Shown: positions 23,769 through 36,481 of the stretch, one piece after another | Layout of the letters: the number at the start of each line of letters is the position of its first letter | How positions within the stretch are numbered: position 1 is the first letter of the stretch | Origin: Prostheceraeus crozeri | Lineage: Eukaryota > Platyhelminthes > Polycladida > Euryleptidae | Direction: 5' to 3' | Assembly (NCBI GenBank): GCA_907163375.1 | Contig: CAJQUW010006985.1 | Location: forward strand, 558,001-622,000 | Length of the DNA: 64,000 nucleotides | Translations under genes and position numbers: made by a program | Notes under the pieces: generated by a model | Told to the model about the DNA's origin: nothing | The model's database searches: none | What the model saw: the letters and a program-made list of their open reading frames with translations, nothing else

Positions 23769-23841
23769 GGTCTGGTAGTGTAGCGGCTATCACGCCTGTC
23801 TCACACACAGGAGGTCCCCGGCTCGAACCCGGGCCAGACCA
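23769..23841 (+). tRNA. tRNA-Val (anticodon CAC), copy 3, divergent
   Basis: Same 73-nt fold and CAC anticodon as copies 1 and 2 but on the opposite strand, with three differences. Two are in the D arm (GTAGCGGCTATC instead of GTAGTGGTTATC). One is in the T arm, where CGGCTCGAACC replaces CGGTTCGAACC, changing T54 to C. T54 is nearly invariant in elongator tRNAs and lies in the B box promoter, so this copy may be poorly transcribed or a pseudogene in the making. A TTTT run at 23849-23852 could still terminate transcription. It lacks the 5' motifs seen before the other two. Confidence 0.9.
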
Positions 23842-23848
23842 GCTTACA

Positions 23849-23852
23849 TTTT
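23849..23852 (+). terminator. RNA polymerase III terminator of tRNA-Val copy 3
   Basis: TTTT 8 bp after the tRNA 3' end. Confidence 0.65.
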
Positions 23853-26309
23853 GGTATTGCATGCAGATTTTGGGCAACATGACGAATTGGTGCTGCCAGT
23901 GTTCCTGCCTCCATTTTCTTCATCAGACAAACGAATTATATATCCGGGAAACTAATGCCATTATCAATGGGGCGATAAAATCTCCCTGTAAGTTTAAGTA
24001 TCAATCGCAGTTCTGTAAGAGGCAGGTGGGCAACGGACGGCAATTGCTTGGTCGCACGACCACATGTCTGGCAAACCGATGCGGCATCGTTATGACAAAG
24101 AAGTTTGCATTCGTTTTTTTCTGGCACTGTCTGACGACTAGTGAAGCGCATGAAAACGTGCATGAAATACAGACTCTTAACCGTGATTTCTTATTTGAAA
24201 TATTCTAAAACAGAAGCTACATCAATTGTTAACTATGTGCTACGTCGATATAATCATCAGCTCTCGTAGGTGAATAATGTAAATATTTCCGTAATTGTAA
24301 GTACTCGTAAATGAAATACACAACAATTATATCAATGAATTGATATTGTTCGAGTGAACAAATTACATCAAAATAGCAGAAAATTGTAGCTTTAGAGTGA
24401 CCACGATTTTAACCTAGCAAACGTAGTTTTAACGTGATAATTTGAAAATGATAACCGCATTTTAGCTTAAAAATAATAGCTACTTGATCGCAGAATTCAA
24501 GCAAGTATGTTGTCATTAGTAAGTGTGTAATCATTCATTCCCTCTAATTTAAAAAATACTGCAATTACGATTCATGAAGCAAAAGTTGAAATAAACCAGC
24601 AATAAATTAAGTGTAACAGGCGCTTAACAATTCATCCACGTTTCGAATCGAAACTAAATTCGAACTTCGCGCAAATAATCAGCTGCGCCGTGGTTATCAA
24701 GGTTTACCACTAATTATTTGTGCGTGACTTTATTTTCTACAATAAAGTGTTTCTGCCGCAAAATATTGGTAATTGAATTTTGCGCTTTCAATAACCTAAA
24801 GTGAGCGCTTTAGAGTTGACTATAATGAGACCTCACATTTTGCTATATAAACCCAGTAGGCCTACTTCATTCAATAAATCATCAATTGGAATACCTAGTT
24901 GTTTTGATTGGCTTAAACAACGGACTACTACATTAAGACTGCTAAATAATCAGGAAACAAGCGTACCGTATAGGTAGGCATATATAGAAAAAGGTGCTTC
25001 AACTAAGAACAGATTCTTTCAAGTTTGTCACTGGTGCTGTTCTCGTATTGAAATCTAACATAGCTTAATATGCCAGTTTTTTCAATCTTAACTTAACGTA
25101 TACTCGTATTTCTAATAGGCCACGTTACTTTTTAAACCTTATTAACTGATGATCACCCTGCTTATGAAGGTTGTAGAAATGGAGTGCACATTTCATATGG
25201 TGATTTATTGAAATTCATACTTGAATTTTTGATGTGCGGTCAATGAGCCGCTTCTGAAGTCGAGAAAGGAATAGACGATGTTAAGTTCACCTCATTACTA
25301 TGCATTTGTCAAGAATAATCTTATCATAATGATGATCAAATCTGCTGATTTTGACAGTAATATCGAAAAAATTGGGGATAATACACGGGTGAACACTTAA
25401 TGACTTTCAAAGAAGCCAATTTCTGTGCCGTAAAATCTGATGACAGTTTTGATTCATCTTCATAATTAATCTTAATTCTTAGTGAGTCACTAAAGAAAGT
25501 TATTTTCAAGTTCATCAGAACATATCTAAGAAACAACCATTCCCTAATTGCACTGTCAGACCTTCGCGGCAGTGATGTTTTTGAGCGACTGATGTATTGA
25601 CGTTATATTTCATCCATCATTAAAACTGTTGCACACTCTTTAAACAGAGTTCAATTTGAATACATGCACTGCCGCAGTGAAGGATTTTATTAACGCTTTG
25701 CTCAAGTAGCAACACGTAACAGATTCAAATTTTGAACTCGATTTTATCATATTGCTTCAATGGAAACTTCAACTGTCACCGATGAAATACATTGAGTGAT
25801 GCATGCGCCATCAATGGGAGACGCTTTTTCAGGACAGCGAGTTCAGATGAGCATTGGTCGTTTTTCATTTTAGTGATTAACAATAGTGTTCATTCAACAG
25901 TCACTAAACTTGAATTGAAGACCTCTTCGAAATTTATTCGAAATTCAACATTCTTGCATGAAAGCAGTGGATGTTTTGGGAATAAAGAGCAATAGGGGAA
26001 AACAAAGAAACTCTGCGTGAATATCATTTTTATGCAGGGCTGTAAGACTCACTTTGGGGACGGGACGGACAAATTAACTCCCTCCCTCACCAGCGGACTC
26101 ATTAACCGAAATTCATCATCTTCAAGATAGTCAGTCCCATTTCTGATAGTTTCAAACTAACTGTTTTGATGAAATGTATATTCCATTCTTCATTTTCTTA
26201 TGCATATTTTTCAAAGCGTGGACATACCGTAGTGGACTATAGTGCTGAAAACAGTGTCCTATGGTATCCTGTCGTCTTGAATCAAAGTCTGAAAAAGGCT
26301 GTAACCGAT
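23853..26309. other. No gene recognised
   Basis: A 115-codon open frame begins at 23861 right after the third tRNA but has no motif I recognise and is probably chance. Near 24668-24726 GCGCAAATAAT and ATTATTTGTGCG form a spaced inverted pair. A candidate mini-element at 25561-25683 is listed separately. Confidence 0.5.
25561..25683. repeat. Possible 123-bp mini inverted-repeat element
   Basis: CCTTCGCGGCAGTG at the left and CACTGCCGCAGTGAAGG at the right are inverted copies with a 3-base gap. No clear flanking duplication, so this is tentative. Confidence 0.35.
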
Positions 26310-27060
26310 TATGTCACAAATGTTGCGCCCTCACAATTTGATTTTCTACAGATAATCGAATGAGCGCGACGTTGTATCGTGTTGATCTTTTGGGAAAGTC
26401 CAACGTTTGAATCAGGTAATAGAGAGGATCTGCAAACTCGATCACACTCGTAAAACAGCATTCGCAAATCAGCACCATTTTATCTTTATCCAAGAAATCG
26501 CGGAGTTGACGGTGAACAAATATTTTGGAAGATGTTTTCTTGCATGAGTTATATACATGAGTTCTCCAAGAAAGCCTATCGTCAAAGGTAACTCCAACTT
26601 TCCAAGAATAGTAAGGTAGGTCATCACGGGAAGTCTGAAGCAAGCTGGTATCAAAATGATTTCGCATGCGCTATGACCAACTGCTTACTCTTTTCGTCTT
26701 TCATTTGCATTTTGTCTAGAGAAGACCAGCTTGTAATGTTGTTGTAGACTTCATATGCAGGAGAAACTGATGAGGATTTTGAAATCATACCTATGATAAT
26801 AAGATCATCAGCATAATCGAACAACTTCGCCGTTTCTGTACTTTGCCAAATAAGGTCTGAAAATAGTCGATTATCAAGTGACCTATTGATGACCCTTTTG
26901 GAATATCACTTGACAAATCACTGTATACACTGCATGACTGTTTCCATCGAACTCTAATCGTTCTTGATTTCAAATAATTTGAATGAATGACAGAAGGAAA
27001 CCATCAAATCCATTTCGTAGCATCTTTTGTAATAGCCTGTCATGTTACACCCTGTCGAAT
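26310..27060 (-). pseudogene. LINE reverse transcriptase fragment (CR1/Jockey-like)
   Basis: On the minus strand the order is: DRLLQKMLRNGFDGF (before the palm), SDIPKGSSIGHLI (motif B, usually G.PQGS..GP), KLFDYADDLIIIG (motif C with intact YADD, codons at 26804-26815), and downstream WKVGVTFDDRLSWRTHV and FTSVIEFADPLYYL, which match the LGV.FD..L.W and IEYAD..W segments of CR1/Jockey-type enzymes. These lie in different frames with stops between them, so the copy is dead. Endonuclease and the first half of the reverse transcriptase are missing, as in a 5'-truncated insertion. Clade assignment beyond this is not possible by eye. Confidence 0.75.
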
Positions 27061-30000
27061 CCTTTGCTCATCCAATGAACAACTATTCAGTGTGGGTTGG
27101 AATGATTCATAATGAATGCTACGCCTATGTACATGTGTGCATGTGTTCTTGAATCTGTGTATGACATATAGCGTACAACATAGTCGTATACATGTACACA
27201 GACAGATGAAATTGAAGGACACAGATTGAAGGAATCTAATTGTAATATGATTACAGAGGTCGAAAGGACCATAATAAGTAATAATGATTTTCAAACGCTT
27301 TCCTGAAGTTTATAGAACAGTGCTCATGAAATAGACATGATTACTCAAGAATAATGCCAGATGCTTCGGGTCAGTCTTTGTCAATAAGAGCATAAATTTA
27401 ATGTTTGAAACTTATGCGAACGTGCTAGAAAATGATAATGTGGAAAAAGATTACCTTCGGCACTAATAGGTTGAAAATTAGAAATTGTAGACATAATACG
27501 ACAAATTTACGATATTCCAAACACCACTGACTCAATTTTGTGAAAGGCGGTGGTCGGCTTCAACATTGGTAAAGGGTTTCTTAATATTTCTCGGGGGCGT
27601 TGGAAAGTGTTGAGCAATGAAGTTATTTTTTAAGAGTACTCGCAAAAGTGGATTTATCCCCGATTAGATTTTATTAAAATTAAACTTTATTATATCTTCG
27701 AAAATCATCTTAATTTTCAACCATAACTTAATTAAATGGAAGCATGCTTTGCACGAAACGAAATCACGCGAAGTACATGATGTTATGAAATATTCCTTCA
27801 TTGTCTATGGGTAAAAATAGTTGGAATATGCCCTGTGTTTATTGATATCAAACATAGTATTCAAAATTAACATGTTGATATGTCTGTACACGCCCCGATA
27901 GGCACAATTTTCTTTGGCTACCTCTCAGTATCAAGGAGCTAACAAATGTTTGTGCATCGTAATATAATAACTTGATTTGTAATATAAGCATTTCATCTAT
28001 TTCCACTTATTCTGCACTTGAGTTTCCAATTATGAAATGCATTTGATTGCATGACATCGCTAGTTTGATACATACATCTTACTCATTATTGAAATATCAT
28101 TTTCTGACGATATACCTGCAACATGACCCATCCATGGATTTTTCGTTGAGAATATGAATATAAAGAATTGCGTCTTTGTTCTTTGTGATATTGTTCGGCA
28201 AAATATTAGACACTTTTATGTCTGATGTGCATATTTGACCGGCTTTTTCGGCAAAGGATTAAACATACTAAATGAAATCAAGTTAGCCAAGTTTTCAAGC
28301 GAGCAGTCTTGTTTATTTTCACAGAATTAATTGAGTCGTTGAGTAAACAGAACTGGTATTAGATCATGAAACCTGACGCTTTTTATGAAATCTACTGGTA
28401 AATGCTTTCTTGTAAAACAGAGTTGTTATGAAAGTGACGAATCAAGTGATTTCAATCTTTTTATTGACTGTGATATAGGTAAATATGTCTGTTATTAATG
28501 AAGACAAAGTATGCAAAAAAAGCTCGGAACAGATTGAAGAAATAGTCATTTATGCTCATAGCGTGATAAGATAAATAGGCGAAAGTTCCATAAGTTTCAT
28601 ATTAATAACTTAGTTATTTGCGGTCGAAAGGTGTGTAAAACGAATTTTGAATTTTGAGATTCCTGTCATTATACACTTATTGAAGCCGATGAGAAATGTG
28701 TAAAGCAATGCTCAAGCATGTTGAACTGGACCAGCACATCCATAAAGAAGGCTCTTTTTGTTAATGTTGCTTTATACTACTGCCGCTTTTCTCGCTATTT
28801 AGTGCAGAGCTAGGGAATGGTAATATCGATTTTAAAAATTCTCAAATACCGAAATGCTGGCATCTTGACCCATAGCCACTTCTGAACAAATAAAACTTGG
28901 ATACATGTTTAAGAGAAAACAATAGTTTTATGGATAAATTCCTGCTAGATTCATGGTTTTACAATGATATTTCTGTTGAACAACATTTTCGTGTTAAGAA
29001 TGAATTTTGAATTACGTGTGCATCTGTAATTTATTGAAAATTGAGGCTATGCTTGGGATGAATGCTCTTGTAATAGTTGCTGGTTTCCTTTTTCTCGTCA
29101 ATAAATTAGAGCAATTTCCTCGTACGAAGTAGGCTCTTGAAAAAACAAAGAAGTTTAGAAGCGTGGTTTGAATAGCTAAAGAAGAGGAACTTAAATAGAT
29201 TTATGTAACTGAGATAACTTAGTAAACCTGATCAACATCTTGAATCCAAAATCTGACATTAATTCCCATTATCTGTTCTTTCATGTTATGCCGATACGGA
29301 AGATTCTAGACTTTGTTTGAAGTCAGTGCTCTTCTTGGCTCCACCCGTCTTTGAAGTGATGAATGTTTATTTTCTTTTCTTTCTCCTAATATTCGAATAA
29401 ATCGCATCACTGAGACTAACACTCATACCGGATGTAGATACTTTTTCATTCAGACAGGAAGTTGCAGTGTTGCAAACCTCAATATCACCTGATTCGTACG
29501 TAAATTTTGCATTTCGAATATATGACATATTCACTCATATTTGCTGGCTTTCCTATAGCCTATATGAACATGCTTTGAGATGTTTTGCATCAACTACGAT
29601 TGTAATTGATGTTGTATGTTAATCATGGCAGCGGCTAGCGTATTGGAAATCTGATCAACAAGCACCGTAAATGCGTGAAATATTTCTTCGCTTAGGACAA
29701 TGTTACTGCCTGACCACGCAAATCAACACGAATCATTGAAAAAAAAACAGATGATGAAAGCTGTAGAGTTTCGTTGCCATATTCAGGATTTAAGATTCAT
29801 TAAGAGACATAAATGATTTAATAGCAATGACAACAATGGATCGTCCACTCAAAAAGACTTTCAGCAATCGTTTTTCAAGCACAGTTGCGTAATTTTAGCT
29901 ATCACAGGATGAGAGAGGTAAAAATTGAAAGCGAAAATGCTGCAAAGCTTTCGTTTCGCAATTTGGTAGTTTTGGTTTTCGCATTCGTCAACAAAAACAA

Positions 30001-30714
30001 CACTAATCGCAAAGGATAGGCGGTTGATAATCTCACATCACTTGATGTGTTTATTGTTCATGTAAACCATGGAAAAGACTAAAATTTCTGATTACAAAAT
30101 TGCTATCTGACTGACAGAAACGTTTGGTGGTAGCAGACTAGCAGCCATCTAATTCAAACTGCATGCACAATAATATCCCTTTCTAACATGTATTATAATC
30201 ATAGCCAGCATTAGATTAATTTTACGTCTTCCAGCTGTCTCTGGCTTTCACCTTCATCACTCATCGATCTCAAGAATATGAGATCGATGAGTGAAAATGA
30301 GTATGAAACCTTTCATTTTCAGGCCCCTCATCTTCTTCATTTATAGGGATTAATCCTTTTATCCATAAAGGCTGTAGGCCTTACATGGTTTAGCATATTA
30401 TGTTATTTCAAAGTCGTCAATTCAGTATTTTAGAAACATCATAGACGACTCACAAAAATATGTTATTCCATTATTTCAGCATGATGTGAGCTATTTCTAC
30501 ATTATTCCGTTTATTTAATTGTCACAAATGATTGTACTTTTATTCACAGTTAATCATGGGTCAAAGTTATATCTCATGATGCGAGCTTGCATGTTATGAA
30601 ATATATACCACTAATCTACGTTTCAATGCGAAAGATGTCACCGAGAGTCATCATAGCTCCACTTTTATAAACTTCAAAATAAAAGATTCTTCTCAAGAAA
30701 TTTTGTTGCGCGAT
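27061..30714. other. No gene recognised
   Basis: A long AT-rich stretch with no open frame above 84 codons, no RNA gene and no repeat match elsewhere in the window. The one clear structure is the hairpin at 30257-30294. Confidence 0.55.
30257..30294. repeat. Perfect 16-bp hairpin
   Basis: TCACTCATCGATCTCA and its exact reverse complement flank the 6-base loop AGAATA. It is not next to a gene or an element end. Confidence 0.85.
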
Positions 30715-32009
30715 AATTGTGAACTTCCGAGCTCTTCGACGTCTTCATGCAGGCAGAAATGACAGACCTATATTAACAGTCAATAGTAAAAATGCCAAGA
30801 ACTACCGACCAATCAGCCTCCTAAGTCATACATACAAAGTCTTTACAAGAATTCTACATCGAAGAGTCAAACATGCATTAGAATGGAATCAGCCGAATGA
30901 ACAAGCTGGCTTCAGGAAAGGCTATTCAACAATTGAACATATGGAACATAAATACATTGAATATAACAAGACTCTCTATTTACTCATGATCGATTACGAA
31001 AAAGCCTTCGATTAGATCAGCCACGCAGCAATGATCTCGGCTGTCAGAAAACAAGGAATACGCGTTTGGAGAATCATTGACCATATTTATGAAAATGCAA
31101 CAGCTTCAATTAATTTACATGTAGAGAGAAGAGGCCCGAAATTCCCTATCCAACGTGGTGTTCGTCAAGGAGACCCTTTATCTCCAGTCCTCTTCACTGC
31201 TACTTTAGAGGAGATTTTTACATGCTGTAACTTTCCAACCGAGGCAGGAATTAGAGTCGATGGAGAGCGCCTTTTGAACTTACGGTTTGAAAACGATATT
31301 GCCATCTTTGCGAATGACGCAACATCTCTCCAAAAAATTCTGAACGAGTTAAACGAACAATGAAGAAACGTTGCATTGAACATAAATATCGACAAAACCA
31401 AAATCCTAACCAATGGTCCGAACAGTTCTATCTACATCGGGGAACACGAGCGATCGAGTATGTCGATGACTTCGTTTACCTAGATCAGCTGATCTCCTTC
31501 CAATCCCTCCAAGATCAAGAAATTTCAAGATGAATACAAAATTCGTGTAAGTCCTTTCGGAAATTGAAGCCACATAGCATCAAGAAAGATAGAGAGGAAA
31601 AATAAGAAGAGATGATTCGAGATGTCCATTCTGCCTGTATCAAACATACGGATCACAAACTTGGTCAACAACTAGATTTCAAGATCAAAAACTTAGAACA
31701 GCACTGCGAGCGATGGAAAGAGGAGTGATCGGTGTCACAATGTGAGACAGAAATGAAGAATTAAGGAGAAGAACGGGACTGAAGGATGTAGTAACCAAAG
31801 CGAAATATCTCAAATGGAAATGGTCTGGCCATGTCAACAGGCGACCTGACAACAGGTGGAACGACCGAACGACAGCATGGATTCCAAGAGAAGGGAAAAG
31901 AAATTGAGGCGGACGAAGAAAGCGATAGAGAGACGAACTTCCACAGTACTGGAGACGTATGGCTACTTACATCACAAGGGAGGCCATTTTATTAAACAAG
32001 GGATATTAT
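30715..32009 (+). pseudogene. RTE-like LINE, 5'-truncated and decayed
   Basis: A reverse transcriptase of the RTE/BovB-like kind. It starts inside the fingers (NAKNYRPISLLSHTYKVFTR), then EQAGFRKGYSTIEH and motif A LLMIDYEKAFD. A stop codon (TAG near 31014) follows directly, and the frame resumes with HAAMISAVRKQGI and motif B GVRQGDPLSPVLF. Motif C reads RFENDIAIFA where FADD is usual, so a catalytic Asp is lost. Another stop falls at about 31361. Downstream, in changing frames, are NINIDKTKIL, TYGSQTWSTT-like, RTALRAMERGVIG and KWKWSGHV plus RWRDEL, the typical thumb and C-terminal end of RTE proteins. It joins an R2 copy at 32010. Endonuclease is absent. Not functional. Confidence 0.85.
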
Positions 32010-32545
32010 TAAATGAACTCGAATTGAGACCCAGTACCAAATGTGAGATATGCATATTCCAGTTTTGAAGGAGTTGTCAAGGAATTCACTGATCATGATA
32101 GCAACACAGAAGGATTCTGTGGAGATATTTACTATTCAGATTCAAGAAATGAAGCAAAAATTTAGTGAATCACGAAATCATGCCGATGAAAATTGAATTA
32201 AAAACTTGAAATTTCAACCAAGAAGCAATAAGATCTCAACCTTTCTATGAAGACTTGCATTATAATGCAGTTCATGACGTTTCGTCGATAATCAACTTAA
32301 TTTCCGCTTAATTAAGACATCTTTTAGCAAATTTTAATTCATTTTGATGTCCAACAAGTTTAATTCTACTTATATAGAGGTACCAAATCGCTAGTAAATA
32401 AACATAAGAAAAAATTGTAAAAATTTAGCCTCCTAAAAATTAATCAAATATTTCTTAGACCACCGGAACATTCTCTTCAAAAAAACTAAAACTTCTGATA
32501 TAAAAATGTTCACTGTATGCTGACTATTTTTGAGTCGGATCTCTA
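32010..32545 (+). repeat. Repeat family R2, copy
   Basis: Begins TAAATGAACTCGAATTGAGACC immediately after the LINE and ends near TTTTGAGTCGGATCTC. It shares ATTCACTGATCATGATAGCA, AAGACTTGCATTATAATGCA and CTACTTATATAG with the other copies. About 530 bp, no coding frame. Confidence 0.8.
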
Positions 32546-34012
32546 TCTACTGTATAGTTACTCTATGGATACATGAATAATTTCATATAATTGGAGCAAT
32601 GAATAGAGCCACATCAGCTGACTGAAATAGGGGTAGGGGATTGTGTACATTTGGAAACCAAAATGAAGGTCACAAGTAGCAAAAGCAACCAACGTCGCGA
32701 CAAAGCATCTGACAGATCGCCAAACACTGATTTCGATTGCACAAGGATTTATAGAATATTTTATCATTTCGCATTTAATTGCCACACGTATCTGCCCGTT
32801 AGTGACAGTGACCTTTCAAATTTTCACAAAACATTCATCGGAGTTTCTTTCCGTAATTTAATTTCAATCAGACGAAATCCAAAGCCCCACGTGTATTCAA
32901 ACTTTGAAGCATTTAAATTTCTTTTCGATTGTAGATTTCATACAAAACAGCGTTCATCTGGCGACAGATATCTCTTTTTAATGTCATTTGCTTTGCTTTT
33001 AAAATTAGCTAAATAATGAACACATTAGGCTCTGCATGGATGGAGAGTTTCTCCATGTTAATTTATTTCAAAGAAAACAGAAGATTTATACAAAAAAGGA
33101 GTTGGTGTGAGACATTGTTATATTCGATTTAATGCCTCCATCTCATTTTAAACAAACAATAGGGAAAAAAGATCGTGTAATTTCTATTTCCTACTTCATA
33201 GCTCCTAATCCATTTACGATCTTTTGTAAGTATGAAATACATCGACTTGGCATTGAAACTTTATTGAAAACAAGATAGAAAACGAAAAAGTGAAATCATC
33301 AACACATGAAATCAACAAATCGTCAGTCGCTCTCTGTAACATTGAAGTGATAAAAGGTAACATCTTATGTGTCGCAGCTTCTCTTGCACAGAAATAAAAG
33401 TCGAGCCCTGTCACAATTCATGATTCTTGCACACCTACGCAAGAAACATCGATGAAAGATTTTGGGGACAGTCATTTTAGTTTGAATCAGTGTTCCCATG
33501 ATCGAGGAATGAAGAAAATTGATCCTTTCATTACAACGATGCTTCTGCGCCATCAGACGAGACAATCAAAATTACCTTTGCCAGGCAAATGATTTCATTT
33601 GCTAGAGAAATTAATTGAAGAAACAGTTTCATTTTAACTTAACTGTATCCACCTCATTTTGGTTCACAGCATGAAAGTTCCCTCGATTAATGGAAAGAAA
33701 TTTATAACTTATTTATCTTGCATTACAAGTCTCTCAGGCAACGTACTCCCTTGTATGCAAAAGATAAAGAATAGCAAGATTCACTCTTAAAATGTAGATT
33801 TTGAATTTATGGCTTCTGTGTACATAAAAATTATGAGCTGAATTATTACAATCAAACAAACATCATTGTACAATATCGTCTGGAAAAGAAAACAGATTTC
33901 AAAAATTCATTGTTAATAACATATACCACGCCTGATGAAAATAGAATAACAGGATCTACAAGCTAGGAAAATATAAATAGTATGGAGAATAAAGACATTG
34001 AAATCGCTCTTT
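32546..34012. other. No gene recognised; one unassigned 121-codon frame
   Basis: The longest frame is 32651-33016 plus. It is Lys/Arg/Ser-rich at the start and Phe-rich later, with no motif and no splice or start context that convinces me. I treat it as chance. Confidence 0.45.
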
Positions 34013-34275
34013 CTGAACCATAGAAGTAAATTGTCTGAAGTTAAGGTCAGGATGGAAATTGACTCAGGGTCGCAGCATAGCCTGGGAACAAAGTTCGGGC
34101 CATGAAAGACCAATTAAAATCTTAGAACTACACATTGACTGCTTCTAACCCAATGATGTGAATATCTGAAGAATATCACAGGAATATGTGTGAATCAGCG
34201 TGCGACTTTTGTGCCACTATTGTGTACCGCAAGAATCTTTTCAGAAGCATTATTGTTGTAAATGTCTACGATCTG
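34013..34275 (+). repeat. MITE family R4, diverged copy
   Basis: Matches 61827-62102 in order: ATAGAAGTAAATTGTC, GGATGGAAATTGACTCAGGG, AAAGACCAATTAAAA, TTCTAACCCAATGATG and GTGCCACTATTGTG. Its ends are less clear than in the other copy. It abuts the R2 copy on its right. Confidence 0.7.
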
Positions 34276-35666
34276 AGTAGGTCCAACTCTCCATGCGGTT
34301 CAAAAAAGTTAATTCCATCGATTCTTAAGAAGCTAAATTTTTGCGAATTATTCCTTTGTTTATGTTCTAGCGATTTGGTGCCTGTAAGCAGCATGAAAGT
34401 TATCAAAGGGAAATGGCATCTACGAACAGGCATCTTAATTAAGAAGCGCACTAAGGATACTTCATGAACCGCATTATAAGGCAAGCTTTCATGGAAACGC
34501 TGAGATCTCATCGTGCTTCTTGACCTAAGCGTCAAGCTTTTAATGCAATTTTCATAGGCATAATTTTATGACTAACTAAATTCATGTTTCATTTCGTGAA
34601 TCTGATTAATATAGCGGAGACATTTACATCCTTTTAAGTAAATTATGATTATTGCCTTTAATCATTATATTTTGCTCATTCAATGGCAGGTGTGATATGA
34701 TCACGCTTCAGAAAATATTATTAAGAAGGCTGAGCATTAAAGTAATATAGTCCGGCAGCCAGAATGAGTTTCTGCAGGGAACGAGGCCAAAAGTGAGACT
34801 TTCACAGAATGATGTACACTTTATGCCTACTGCGAATCGGCACGTCTGCCGAGTTCTAGTGAGTTCCTCTTCTTGTCAGACAGGATAAAAGAAAAACACA
34901 TGTAAATCCAATGGGACGCAGATTGCAGTTTTTGGCTAAAATGAAATTTTGTATGTTTTCTCTAATTAAGCGATAAGTACTAAGCCCACAGTCATAATTT
35001 TTTGCATGGAATGTCTTCAAGTCATTTCCTTTCATGTTCATGCACCCCTGTCTATGAAGGGAAGCACATTTAGATTTGGCAAGTCTCTAGATGTCGGCAA
35101 ACACAAACATGTTGGCCCACTTCATCCACATTGAACCACATTCTCACATACATTGCCGATTAGATTCATGATAATAGCACATGAACATTATAGGAAATGA
35201 CCTGAAGACATTTCATGCCAAAAATTATGAATCTGTGCTTAGTACTTTTCGTTTAATCAGAGAAAACATAGAAAATTTCATTTTAGCCAAAAAACTGCAA
35301 TCTGTGTCCCATTGGATTTACATGTGTTTTTCTTTGATCCTGTCTGACGAGAAGAGGAACTCACTAGAACTCGGCAGACGCACAGGTTCGTGATAGGCAG
35401 AAGATGTACATCTTTCTGTGAAAGTCGCACTTTCGGCCTTGTTCTCTGCAGAAACTCGCTCTGGCTGCCGGACTAATAGCAGCTCATCGAATTGCTAATT
35501 TAGCAAACATAGACTCTCCGAGGTTGCCATGACACGGAGGATTTATAAAATACTACTCTTTCTTCTGTATTACTATCATGATCGGTCAATTCCGTAATTT
35601 CTACAAAGCTGCAACAATTTGCATATCACACATTTGGTACTGCGTCTCAACTCGAGTTCATTTAAT
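34262..35666 (-). repeat. Repeat family R2, copy split by a MITE
   Basis: Minus-strand R2. The part left of the MITE (to 34747) and the part right of it (from 35476) align with the continuous R2 copy at 48388-49125 without loss. On the right the shared blocks include AATTGCTAATTTAGCAAAC and GATCGGTCAATTCCGTAATT; the outer end is TCTCAACTCGAGTTCATTTAATG. The exact outer limit on the left, beside the R4 copy, is uncertain by about 20 bp. Confidence 0.8.
34748..35475. mobile_element. Foldback MITE family M1, copy A (728 bp)
   Basis: Ends TAGTCCGGCAGCC and GGCTGCCGGACTA. The two halves are long inverted repeats of about 300 bp each (left GTTTCTGCAGGGAACGAGGC mirrors the right end), with a central non-repeated part of about 100 bp. 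ATA flanks both sides (34745-34747, 35476-35478). It is inserted into an R2 copy. The R2 copy at 48.9 kb, without the MITE, reads AAGCAATAGCAGG where this one has AAGTAATA[element]ATAGCAG, which supports a 3-bp duplication and fixes the ends. No protein is encoded; two similar 60-codon frames are by-products of the inverted arms. The superfamily is not certain; PIF/Harbinger also uses 3 bp. Confidence 0.9.
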
Positions 35667-36481
35667 GAAATCGAAACTGCATGCGCATACGATTCACAGT
35701 ACAGAGTTTTATTTGTGCGCTGCAAGGGTTATATTGCGTAGCTGCTTGCTCGACAGCTCCTTGCGACAATCGATTATTAATTTAATCAATATTGCAAAAA
35801 GAATGGAAGACCGAATGATGTACTTTAAAATGACGTCTTCATTCATGATTGACTTTTCAAAATGCATCGCTCATTTGATTTTAAATATTTGATAGTCTGA
35901 TGCTTCATTCAAATGATTCTATCCTCGTATGTGTCTCCTTCATATTGACACCACTTATTAATGAGAAAATAAATGCATTAACGAAGCTGACAGTCTTCAC
36001 ATATCAACTTCCCATTTCTTTCAATTTTCAATTTCCCTCGATCCGAGCTCTGCTCGACCTCGTCAGAGTGAGGGGCAACGAAGATCGACTTCCGGCACTT
36101 TCTCATCGTTTCCGGTAGCTCTGCAGTTAATGGCATACATGCTGATGATCAAGACAAGCGGCGGATCTTCTACCCCGCACTAAAGTCTGCAGCCAGCCAA
36201 GAACATTGGCCAAAAACGGTCAAAGAGACTGAGATAAGGAGAAAACAAGAAATTGAACATTCACAGAAATGCTGTTGCTGAGGGGATATTTTCTTCTCGA
36301 CATTTATCGTCTTTTGAAATTTGCGTTGAACAGGGATAAAAGCATCTTCTCAAATTTGACATTATTCTGCAAGAGAAATAGTAATGAAAAGCGTCAACAA
36401 ATATACATGTTCATCTGAAGTATCTATTAAAATACCGTGTTATTTACATTGCAGCCAATAACAATTCAGTTATAGTTTAAA
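35667..36481. other. No gene recognised
   Basis: Contains a somewhat GC-richer patch at about 36035-36210. No open frame or motif that I can assign. Confidence 0.5.

Noticed and set aside
23861-24208. 115-codon Cys-rich frame after the third tRNA
   Set aside because: The Cys spacing fits no known finger, and a second frame overlaps it on the other strand. Not supported as a gene.
32651-33016. 121-codon open frame on the plus strand
   Set aside because: No recognisable domain, no convincing start or splice context, and AT-rich codon content like the surroundings. Chance open frames of this size are expected in 64 kb.
34856-35393. Two similar 60-70-codon frames in opposite orientations
   Set aside because: They are translations of the two inverted arms of MITE copy A, so their similarity reflects the inverted repeat, not a protein family.
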